From NCBI RefSeq assembly GCF_019145375.1, contig NZ_JAHSTX010000001.1, forward strand, positions 1,153,001-1,217,000: a DNA stretch of 64,000 bases, given 5' to 3'. Numbering within the stretch: the first letter of the stretch is position 1; each line of letters starts with the position of its first letter. Below, in pieces: positions 17,610 to 24,446 of the stretch. Source of the DNA: Pseudomonas triticicola (GTDB lineage: Bacteria; Pseudomonadota; Gammaproteobacteria; Pseudomonadales; Pseudomonadaceae). The position numbers were made by a program, and so were the translations under genes. The notes below the pieces were generated by a model. That model searched no databases. It worked only from the letters and a program-made list of their open reading frames with translations, and had not been told where the DNA came from.

Positions 17610-18173
17610 TCAGCGGATGAAGTGAATCTTGCCGCTGTCATCATTGCCCATGTAAATCCCGTAAACCCCGGCCTGGCGCTCTTCGATATAGCGCTCGAGG
17701 ATCTGCCGGATCGCCGGGTAGTAGATCTGCTCCCACGGAATCTCTTCCGGGGCGAAGAACTTGTAATCCATGGTCTCCGGCCCGTACTGCCCGGTGATTT
17801 CCAGGGCGATGGCGCGGAAGATGATGTACACCTCGCTGATCTTCGGCACGCTGAAAATCGAATACGGCGAGACGATTTCCGCACGCACGCCGCTTTCTTC
17901 CCAGACTTCGCGCAGCGCCGCCTGTTCGGTGGTCTCAAAGCTTTCCATGAAACCGGCCGGCAGGGTCCAGGTGCCGGGGCGCGGGGGGATCGCCCGTTGG
18001 CACAGGAGGTATTTGCCGTCCTGCTCAATGATGCAGCCGGCAATGATCTTCGGATTGACGTAGTGGATGTAGCCGCAGCCGCGGCACATCAGGCGCTCGT
18101 GCGTATCACCCGGCGGCGTCTGCTGACCGAGGTCAGGGCCACCGCATTTCGGGCAAAAGCTCGGGCTGAACAT
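17610..18173 (-). CDS. Nudix hydrolase with N-terminal zinc ribbon
   Basis: 187 residues. Four cysteines (CPKC and CRGC) form an N-terminal zinc ribbon, followed by a complete Nudix box (GFMESFETTEQAALREVWEE plus SG). Nudix enzymes split nucleoside diphosphates linked to another moiety. This ribbon-plus-Nudix layout is shared with plant FAD pyrophosphatases of the NUDX23 type, so FAD to FMN plus AMP is an attractive guess here, next to flavin genes. The substrate is not proven. The gene begins one base after the GntR stop and is probably the last gene of the operon that starts at operator site 3. Confidence 0.87.
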   Translation of the reverse strand: MFSPSFCPKCGGPDLGQQTPPGDTHERLMCRGCGYIHYVNPKIIAGCIIEQDGKYLLCQRAIPPRPGTWTLPAGFMESFETTEQAALREVWEESGVRAEIVSPYSIFSVPKISEVYIIFRAIALEITGQYGPETMDYKFFAPEEIPWEQIYYPAIRQILERYIEERQAGVYGIYMGNDDSGKIHFIR

Positions 18174-18174
18174 G

Positions 18175-18939
18175 TCATTGACCTATGCGGGGTTCTTTCA
18201 GCGCGATCGGCAGGGTGATCGCCGGGGTGCCTTTGACGGCGACGCCGGTTTCTTCCTGTTTGCGCTTGAGGTAATCGAGGGCCACGGCAGCCGCTGCGCG
18301 GACGTGATCGACACAGGCCTGATGCGCCGCCAGCGGATCACCGCTCTTGATCGCCTCGACCATTTTTTCCATCTCGTGATTACTTGCGCCGCGTCGGTTT
18401 TCCTGGGAGACCGAGGTCGCGCGCAGATAGCTGATGCGCGCCTGCAACTGGCGCAATTGCGTGGCGGCGACATGGTTGCCCGAGCCTTCGAGCAGCACGT
18501 CGTAGAAACCCTGCACCGAGTCGATGACCTGTTGCAGCTCGCCGTCCTTCAACGCCTTGCGGTTGTCATCGAGGGCTTTTTCCAGGGCTTTGATGTCTTT
18601 GGCTTTGGCGCGCAAAGTGAAAAGCTGCACGATCAGGCCTTCGAGCACACAACGCAATTCGTAGATATCGACGGCGTCGTCGAGGGTGATGATGGCTACG
18701 CGCGGGCCTTTGGCGTCGGCGAACTCCACCAGGCCTTCGGATTCAAGGTGACGCAAGGCTTCGCGCACCGAGGTGCGGCTGACGCCGAGGCGATCACACA
18801 GGTCGCGTTCGACCAGGCGATCACCAGGCATGAGCTGGAAATTCATGATCGCGCTACGCAGTTTGTCCAGCACGATTTCGCGCAGGGTAACGGGGTTGCG
18901 ATTGACCTTGAAGCTGTCGTCGAGTGGCTGGCGTTTCAT
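18175..18939 (-). CDS. GntR-family regulator, FCD subfamily
   Basis: 254 residues from the ATG at 18939; in-frame codons further upstream lie outside the family's N-terminus. The winged helix-turn-helix shows DRLVERDLCDRLGVSRTSVR followed by EALRHLESEGLVE. The C-terminal helical domain has the FCD pattern with metal-binding histidines (NHEM, HQACVDH). It sits inside the catabolic operon, between the CMD-family and Nudix genes. It is the natural candidate to bind the three TGG(T/A)ATACCATAATA sites at the regulon's promoters and to respond to a pathway metabolite. Repression relieved by ligand is usual for the subfamily but is not shown here. Confidence 0.92.
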   Translation of the reverse strand: MKRQPLDDSFKVNRNPVTLREIVLDKLRSAIMNFQLMPGDRLVERDLCDRLGVSRTSVREALRHLESEGLVEFADAKGPRVAIITLDDAVDIYELRCVLEGLIVQLFTLRAKAKDIKALEKALDDNRKALKDGELQQVIDSVQGFYDVLLEGSGNHVAATQLRQLQARISYLRATSVSQENRRGASNHEMEKMVEAIKSGDPLAAHQACVDHVRAAAAVALDYLKRKQEETGVAVKGTPAITLPIALKEPRIGQ

Positions 18940-18996
18940 GGGGTCCGCTCTTGAGCTTGGCTGTCCATGCCAGACGGGCATCAAAACAGCCGAGGG

Positions 18997-19386
18997 TTAA
19001 CTGGAGGCCTCGGCGTCGGCTTCGGCAAAGGCTTCACGAGCCAGCCGGAAACTGTCCACGGCCGCCGGAACGCCGCAATAAATGCCGACCTGAAGCAGAA
19101 TTTCGCGTATTTGCTCACGACTCAGGCCGTTACGCAAGGCGCCACGCACATGCAGCTTGAGTTCATGCGGGCGGTTGAGCGCCGAGATCATTGCCAGGTT
19201 GATCATGCTGCGCTCCTTGAGCGACAGACCCTCACGCCCCCAGACATGGCCCCAGCAGTATTCAGTGACCATTTCCTGCAGGGGGCGGGTGAAGTCGTCG
19301 GCGTTCTCGATCGAGCGTTGCACGTAGGCTTCGCCCAATACCTGGGTACGGATCTGCAGGCCTTTTTCGTACTTTTCGTTACTCAT
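18997..19386 (-). CDS. Carboxymuconolactone decarboxylase-family protein
   Basis: 129 residues, start at ATG 19386 behind a GGAGGA Shine-Dalgarno. It carries the CMD landmarks GLSLKERSMINLAMISAL, ELKLHVRGALRNGLS, EQIREILLQ. It lacks the paired CxxC of AhpD-type members, pointing to a decarboxylase/hydrolase-like role or an uncharacterised one rather than peroxidase activity. It lies in the operon between the flavin reductase and the GntR regulator, separated from the reductase by a palindromic repeat. Its exact substrate in this pathway is unknown. Confidence 0.88.
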   Translation of the reverse strand: MSNEKYEKGLQIRTQVLGEAYVQRSIENADDFTRPLQEMVTEYCWGHVWGREGLSLKERSMINLAMISALNRPHELKLHVRGALRNGLSREQIREILLQVGIYCGVPAAVDSFRLAREAFAEADAEASS

Positions 19387-19407
19387 CATTCCTCCAATCA
19401 CCACAGA

Positions 19408-19504
19408 TCCCCTGTGTAGGAGCTGCCGAAGGCTGCGATCTTTTGATCTTGCTTTTAAACATCAAAGGCAAAAGATCGCAGCCTTCGGCAGCTCCTACAG
19501 GGGG
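19408..19504. repeat. Intergenic inverted repeat, type C
   Basis: 'TAGGAGCTGCCGAAGGCTGC' and its complement face each other across an A/T-rich spacer with GATCTTTTGATC. It is positioned inside the operon between the flavin reductase and CMD genes, where it might stabilise or partly terminate the transcript. Confidence 0.9.
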
Positions 19505-19519
19505 ATTTGTGTGAATCCG

Positions 19520-20005
19520 TCAGGTCAAGGTGGGCAACGCGCCCAACTTGCCCTTGTGATAAATCATCGGCGTCACCGGTTGCTCGGGCAGGATCAGGTT
19601 TTTCACTGCGCCGACAATGATCGCGTGATCGCCGCCGTCGTATTCACGCCACAACTCGCACTCGATGATCGCCGTGGCCTTGGCCAGAATCGGGTTGCCC
19701 AGGTCGCTCAGGTGCCACTCGATACCCTTGGCCTTTTCCTTGCCCTTGCCGGCGAAAGCGTAGGCTTCGGCGGTCTGCTCGGCGGAGAGCAAATGGATCG
19801 CGAATTTCTTGCTGTCGCGCAGTACCGGGTAGGTGTCGGACGCGTAGTTGGGGCAGAACAGCACCAGCGCCGGGTCGATCGACAGCGCGCTGAACGCGCT
19901 GGCGGTGATGCCGACGATGCCGCCGTCCGGGTCAAGGGTCGTGACCACCGTGACGCCGGACGGGAAAGAGCTCATGACGTCTTTGTAAATGCCGGGTTCG
20001 ATCAT
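19520..20005 (-). CDS. Flavin reductase (HpaC/RutF-like)
   Basis: 161 residues with FPSGVTVVTT, GITASAFSALSIDPALVLFC and the terminal YHKGKLGAL segment, typical of the small flavin reductases that supply FMNH2 or FADH2 to two-component monooxygenases. It overlaps neither neighbour; the aldehyde dehydrogenase gene ends 12 bp upstream. No partner monooxygenase gene is in the window, which is the main gap in this cluster. RibB and a zinc-ribbon Nudix gene nearby could feed its flavin. Confidence 0.92.
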   Translation of the reverse strand: MIEPGIYKDVMSSFPSGVTVVTTLDPDGGIVGITASAFSALSIDPALVLFCPNYASDTYPVLRDSKKFAIHLLSAEQTAEAYAFAGKGKEKAKGIEWHLSDLGNPILAKATAIIECELWREYDGGDHAIIVGAVKNLILPEQPVTPMIYHKGKLGALPTLT

Positions 20006-20017
20006 TTCGCAGGACTC

Positions 20018-21499
20018 CTAGCGCATCACAAACGGATCAGGCATTGGCGCCTGGGAGAGGTTGATCCACACCGTTTTCAGTTCGGTGTAGGCCAGCACCG
20101 AGTCGATGCCGCTTTCGCGTCCATAGCCACTGTTCTTGAAGCCGCCGATCGGCGCCATCGCCGAGACTGCGCGGTAAGTGTTGACCCAGATAATTCCCGA
20201 GCGCACATCACGCGCCAGACGATGGGCGCGGCCCAGGTCACGGGTCCAGATGCCGGCGGCGAGGCCGAACTGCGAGTCGTTGGCGATCGCCAGTGCTTCG
20301 GCTTCGTCCTTGAAACGAATCACCGAGGCGACCGGGCCGAAGACTTCTTCCTGCATGATCTTCATCGAATTGCGATCGCACTCGAACAGCGTCGGCTCGT
20401 AGAACCAGCCTTCGCCGAGATCCGCCGGACGCTTGCCACCGGTGCGCAAACGCGCGCCTTCAGCGATCGCATCGGCGACCAGACCTTCGACCACCGCCAG
20501 TTGCTGCGCGGTGGCCATCGGGCCCATTTCACTGTTGTCTTCCTGTGGGTTGCCGATGCGGATGCGTTGGGCGCGTTCGACCAGACGATTGACGAACTCG
20601 TCGTAGATTTCGTCCTGTACCAGCAAACGCGAACCGGACACGCAACTCTGCCCGGACGCGGCGTAGATCCCGGCAATCGCGCCGTTGATCGCACTGTCCA
20701 GATCGGCGTCGGCGAAAATGATGTTCGGCGACTTGCCGCCCAGTTCCAGCGACAGCTTGGCGAAGTTTTCGGCGCTGCTGCGCACTACATGCCGAGCCGT
20801 GGCCGCGCCGCCGGTGAAGGCGATCTTGCGGATCAGCGGATGGCGGGTGAGGGCGGCGCCGGTGCTCGGGCCGTAACCGGTAACGACGTTGACCACGCCC
20901 GGCGGAATCCCGGCTTCGAGGGCCAGGCGTGCGAGCTCAAGAATGGTCGCCGAGGCGTGCTCGGACGGCTTGATCACGATGGTGTTGCCGGCGGCGAGGG
21001 CTGGGGCCAGTTTGATCGCGGTCAGGTACAGCGGGCTGTTCCACGGAATGATCGCGGCGACCACACCCATGGCTTCGTGCACGGTATAGGCAAACAGGTC
21101 GGGCTTGTCCAACGGCAGGGTGCCGCCTTCAAGCTTGTCGGCCAGGCCTGCGGTGTAGTGGAAGAACTCCGGCAGATAGCTGACCTGGCCACGGGTTTCG
21201 CGGATCAGCTTGCCGTTGTCGCGGCTTTCCAGCTGCGCCAGGTGTTCCTTGTTTTCTGCGATCAGATCACCGAGGCGACGCAGCAGTTTGCCGCGCGCAG
21301 TGGCGGTCAGGCCGCGCCAGGCCGGGCTGTCGAAGGCATTTTGCGCTGCTTGCACGGCGCGTTCGACGTCCGCTTCATCGGCGTCGGGCAGTTCCGCCCA
21401 GGCTTGCGCGGAGGCCGGGTTGAGGCTTTCGAAGGTCTTGCCGGAGAGGGCGTCGACCCAGTCTCCGCCGATGCACATCTGGAAGCGTGCGAGTGTCAT
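20018..21499 (-). CDS. NAD(P)-dependent aldehyde dehydrogenase
   Basis: 493 residues, normal for the superfamily. The general base E252 (LELGGKSPN) and nucleophile C286 (GQSCVSGS) are present, as are the Rossmann-fold motif FTGGAATAR and the C-terminal EEVFGPV segment. It oxidises an aldehyde intermediate of the pathway to the acid; the substrate cannot be read from sequence. The start overlaps the alpha/beta hydrolase stop by 4 bp, indicating coupled translation and consecutive steps. Confidence 0.94.
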   Translation of the reverse strand: MTLARFQMCIGGDWVDALSGKTFESLNPASAQAWAELPDADEADVERAVQAAQNAFDSPAWRGLTATARGKLLRRLGDLIAENKEHLAQLESRDNGKLIRETRGQVSYLPEFFHYTAGLADKLEGGTLPLDKPDLFAYTVHEAMGVVAAIIPWNSPLYLTAIKLAPALAAGNTIVIKPSEHASATILELARLALEAGIPPGVVNVVTGYGPSTGAALTRHPLIRKIAFTGGAATARHVVRSSAENFAKLSLELGGKSPNIIFADADLDSAINGAIAGIYAASGQSCVSGSRLLVQDEIYDEFVNRLVERAQRIRIGNPQEDNSEMGPMATAQQLAVVEGLVADAIAEGARLRTGGKRPADLGEGWFYEPTLFECDRNSMKIMQEEVFGPVASVIRFKDEAEALAIANDSQFGLAAGIWTRDLGRAHRLARDVRSGIIWVNTYRAVSAMAPIGGFKNSGYGRESGIDSVLAYTELKTVWINLSQAPMPDPFVMR

Positions 21500-22329
21500 G
21501 CAACGATCCCCTTTATATGGTTTTGTCGGGAGTGTGCGAACTGAAGAAATTCCAGCAGCATCTGATTGACCAGACGCGGCGACTCTACCGGCATCATATG
21601 CCGTTGCTCGGGCAGCACGGCAACCTTCGCGCCGGGGATGCGTCGGGCCAGTTGCTCGGCCATTTCCGGGGTCGAACCGGGGTCGAGTTCGCCGGTGGCG
21701 ATCAGCGTCGGTGCCTGAATGCTGCTCAGGTCGTCGGCGCGGTACATGTCCTGGGTGGCAAACAATTCATAAGTGGTCAGGTAGCCCTGCGGATCGTTGT
21801 TGGCCAAGGTCTGGCGCAACGCGGCGATCTGCGCCGGGTTGGCCGCCTGATATTCACGGCTGAACCAGCGTGACAGGGCGGCTTCGGCGTTGGCGTCCGG
21901 GCCGTGTTCGGCAGCCTGCGCAGTGCGGGCAATCACGCCGGCCCGCTGTTCTTCGCTGCGGTTGAACACGCTGTTCAGCACCACCAGGCTTTGCAGGCGC
22001 TCCGGGTAATGCAGGGCGAAGGCCCGCGCGACCAGGCCGCCCATGGAGAAACCGATCACCGCTGCCTGGGGCAGATTGAGGTGATCGAGCAGCTCGAGCA
22101 ACTGATCGGCGTAACCGAGCAGGTCGGTGCCGCTGGCCGGGCGCGGGCTGGCGCCGTGGCCGAGCATGTCGTAGGCGATCACCTGGTACTGGCTGGCGAG
22201 GCCGACAATCTGCCCGCCCCACATTTCTTTGTTCAGGCCCACGCCGTGGATCAATACCACGGGCTGGCCTTGGCCGGTCGCCAGGTAACTGGTGCCAGCC
22301 GGGGTGAGTTCAGCGGTGAGCCGAATCAT
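21496..22329 (-). CDS. Alpha/beta-fold hydrolase
   Basis: 277 residues from the ATG at 22329. The oxyanion-hole segment LIHGVGLNKEMW, nucleophile elbow GFSMGG (S95), acid in TGELDPGS and histidine in EQRHMMPVE give a complete catalytic triad. It resembles enol-lactone hydrolases and RutD-like proteins that open ester, amide or carbamate intermediates. Given its place between the AA_synth protein and the aldehyde dehydrogenase, it probably hydrolyses a ring-opened or lactone/amide product. The precise bond is unknown. Confidence 0.92.
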   Translation of the reverse strand: MIRLTAELTPAGTSYLATGQGQPVVLIHGVGLNKEMWGGQIVGLASQYQVIAYDMLGHGASPRPASGTDLLGYADQLLELLDHLNLPQAAVIGFSMGGLVARAFALHYPERLQSLVVLNSVFNRSEEQRAGVIARTAQAAEHGPDANAEAALSRWFSREYQAANPAQIAALRQTLANNDPQGYLTTYELFATQDMYRADDLSSIQAPTLIATGELDPGSTPEMAEQLARRIPGAKVAVLPEQRHMMPVESPRLVNQMLLEFLQFAHSRQNHIKGIVA

Positions 22330-22361
22330 GGAGCGCTCCTGCAATGCCTTTCTTGTTGTGA

Positions 22362-22952
22362 TTACTGGGCTTTTTCGGCGGCCAGTTCTTCCAGATCGAT
22401 GTAGCGGTTGCCGATGCGCGGGTGCAGGCGGCCACCGTCGGCGCAACCCAGCACGACGACGATTTCGTCAGCACGCGGCGCGTCTTCGATCTGCATTTCC
22501 AGGGTGATGTAGTGCGAACGCAGGCCTTCGTCGTCCTTGTGCATCATCGGGATCTGAATCGACGTGCCCGGACCGCCGCGCTTATTGGTGAAGCTCAGGT
22601 AGCTCTTGGCTTTCACCGCTTCGCGATAGTGATTGCCGAAGCGCAGGGTGTGGATCACCGCCGACGCGTGCTCGATCTCGCCGTCAGCGCCGACCACCGC
22701 CGCTTTGCCGTAGGCCTCGATCTTCTCGGCGCCACCAATGATGCCCACCAGGCGCTCGACCATCATGGCGCCGAGGTCGGAGCAGTTGGCGCGGATCTGC
22801 GGCTTGAGGTCTTCGACAAAACCGTTGCCCACCCAAGGGTTCTTCATCACCACGGCGAGGCCGACCATGGTCACCGGCTTGTCAGTAGCCTTGCCGCCTT
22901 CAATGAAGGTTTCTTCGACATAGCTGACGATCTTGCGAATTTCGAAACTCAT
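22362..22952 (-). CDS. AA_synth-family protein
   Basis: 196 residues from ATG 22952 (MSFEIRKIVSYVEET). Features that match the poorly characterised 'amino acid synthesis' family include GGKATDKPVTMVGLAVVMKNPW, given here as GGKATDKP then VGLAVVMKNPW, plus VVGADGEIEHASAVIHT and FTNKRGGPG. It is the first gene of the operon, about 40 bp downstream of operator site 3. The family name is historical and no reaction is secure. The cluster suggests a lyase or hydrolase step on a small nitrogen-containing or dicarbonyl compound, which is inference only. Confidence 0.82.
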   Translation of the reverse strand: MSFEIRKIVSYVEETFIEGGKATDKPVTMVGLAVVMKNPWVGNGFVEDLKPQIRANCSDLGAMMVERLVGIIGGAEKIEAYGKAAVVGADGEIEHASAVIHTLRFGNHYREAVKAKSYLSFTNKRGGPGTSIQIPMMHKDDEGLRSHYITLEMQIEDAPRADEIVVVLGCADGGRLHPRIGNRYIDLEELAAEKAQ

Positions 22953-22992
22953 GAGCTGCTCCGTTGGGGGATTGAGAGTGTCTGTGCGTCTG

Positions 22993-23008
22993 ATGGTATA
23001 CCATAATA
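22993..23008. promoter_or_regulatory. GntR-type operator candidate, site 3
   Basis: ATGGTATACCATAATA, containing the perfect 12-bp palindrome ATGGTATACCAT, about 40 bp before the first gene of the catabolic operon. It shares 15 of 16 bases with site 2. Confidence 0.75.
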
Positions 23009-23091
23009 CCGATCCTGCAAGTCCCTCTGATGAGATTTGCCTCATCACCCCGGCGAATGGTCATGTATTCAAATCCCGCACTCACCACGAA

Positions 23092-23188
23092 CCCCTGTGG
23101 GAGCGAGCCTGCTCGCGAAGGCGGTGTATCAGTCACCCTGTTTATTGGCTGACCCACCGCTTTCGCGAGCAGGCTCGCTCCCACAGGG
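23092..23188. repeat. REP inverted pair (type A)
   Basis: Facing 'GTGGGAGCGAGCCTGCTCGCGA' palindromes in the 450-bp divergent gap between the catabolic operon and the propeller/RND operon. The rest of the gap, 23189-23402, shows only the promoter region and AGGGGAAGG Shine-Dalgarno of the next gene. Confidence 0.92.
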
Positions 23189-23402
23189 AAAATGATGGGT
23201 TACAGAGAGCCGCTTTCGGTTAACAAAAGATAACGCGGCGCCGATTGTCAGACATTTGCAAAGCCCGATAGGATGAGCCAGCTTCCGAAGGGGCTCTGGA
23301 TTGCGGGTTTCAGGACTATGCTTCTGAAACGCCACTAGCCGAGCACCCTTGCGGCGCCCTTGAAGGCCTGATGGCCCAACAATAATAAATAGGGGAAGGT
23401 CT

Positions 23403-24446
23403 ATGAGTCGTTGCCGCCCGCCGGCGTTACGCAACACCGCGTTGCTGGCCACAGCACTCTCGCTGCTGGGCTTTGCCATGTTATCGGCACCTGTGTTTGC
23501 CGCCGAGGCCCCGGCTGATGTGGTCTATGCCACCGAATCGGCCAAGGCCGCGAAAAGCCTGATTCTTGATGTCGTCCACGCTGGCGCGCGTCTGGTCGCG
23601 GTCGGCGATCGCGGGCACATCGTCTATTCCGATGACCAGGGCAAAACCTGGACCCAGGCCAAGGTGCCAACCCGGCAACTGCTCACCGCCGTGTATTTCG
23701 TCGACGACAAAAACGGTTGGGCCGTGGGCCACGACGCACAGATTCTCGCCAGCGCAGACGGCGGTCTGACCTGGACCAAACAATTCGAAGACCTCGCACG
23801 CGAATCGCCGCTGCTCGACGTCTGGTTCAAGGACGCCAGCAGCGGCTTTGCCGTGGGCGCCTACGGCACGCTGCTGGAAACCACCGACGGCGGCAAAAAC
23901 TGGGAAGACGTCAGCGATCGCCTCGACAACGAAGACCAGTTCCACCTCAACGCCATCGCCGCCGTGAAAGACGCCGGGCTGTTCATCGTCGGCGAGTCCG
24001 GCAGCATGTTCCGCTCCGCCGATGACGGCCAGACCTGGGAAAAGCTTGAAGGCCCGTACGAAGGTTCGCTGTTCGGCGTGATCGGCACGGCGCAGCCGCA
24101 GACCCTGCTGGCGTACGGCTTGCGCGGCAATCTTTATCGCTCCACTGATTTCGGCAGCAACTGGGAGCAGGTCGAACTCAAAGCCGCCCGCGGTGCGCTG
24201 GAGTTCGGCCTGTCCGGCGGCACGCTGCTGGAAGACGGCTCGATCGTCATCGTCGGCAACGGCGGCTCGGTGATCAGCAGCAGCGACAACGGCGAAACCT
24301 TCAGCGTGTTCAACCGTCCGGATCGCATTTCGCTGTCGTCGGTCACCGCCGCCGGCAACGGCAACCTGATTCTGACCGGGCAGGGTGGCTTGCACATCAC
24401 CCAGCCAAACGGTGCCGAGACCAATAACAAGAAGGCGGGGCTATGA
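23403..24446 (+). CDS. Exported Ycf48/BNR-repeat beta-propeller protein
   Basis: 347 residues with a signal peptide cleaved near VFA-AEAP. The mature protein has repeated Asp-box-like motifs (SDDQGKTWTQ, SADGGLTWTK, TTDGGKNWED, SADDGQTWEK, STDFGSNWEQ, SSDNGETFSV), so a Ycf48-type propeller is expected in the periplasm. Its stop overlaps the start of an RND/MMPL exporter by ATGA. This pairing is common in pseudomonads and suggests that the propeller is an assembly or substrate-handling partner of the exporter, though no role is proven. Confidence 0.9.
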   Translation: MSRCRPPALRNTALLATALSLLGFAMLSAPVFAAEAPADVVYATESAKAAKSLILDVVHAGARLVAVGDRGHIVYSDDQGKTWTQAKVPTRQLLTAVYFVDDKNGWAVGHDAQILASADGGLTWTKQFEDLARESPLLDVWFKDASSGFAVGAYGTLLETTDGGKNWEDVSDRLDNEDQFHLNAIAAVKDAGLFIVGESGSMFRSADDGQTWEKLEGPYEGSLFGVIGTAQPQTLLAYGLRGNLYRSTDFGSNWEQVELKAARGALEFGLSGGTLLEDGSIVIVGNGGSVISSSDNGETFSVFNRPDRISLSSVTAAGNGNLILTGQGGLHITQPNGAETNNKKAGL

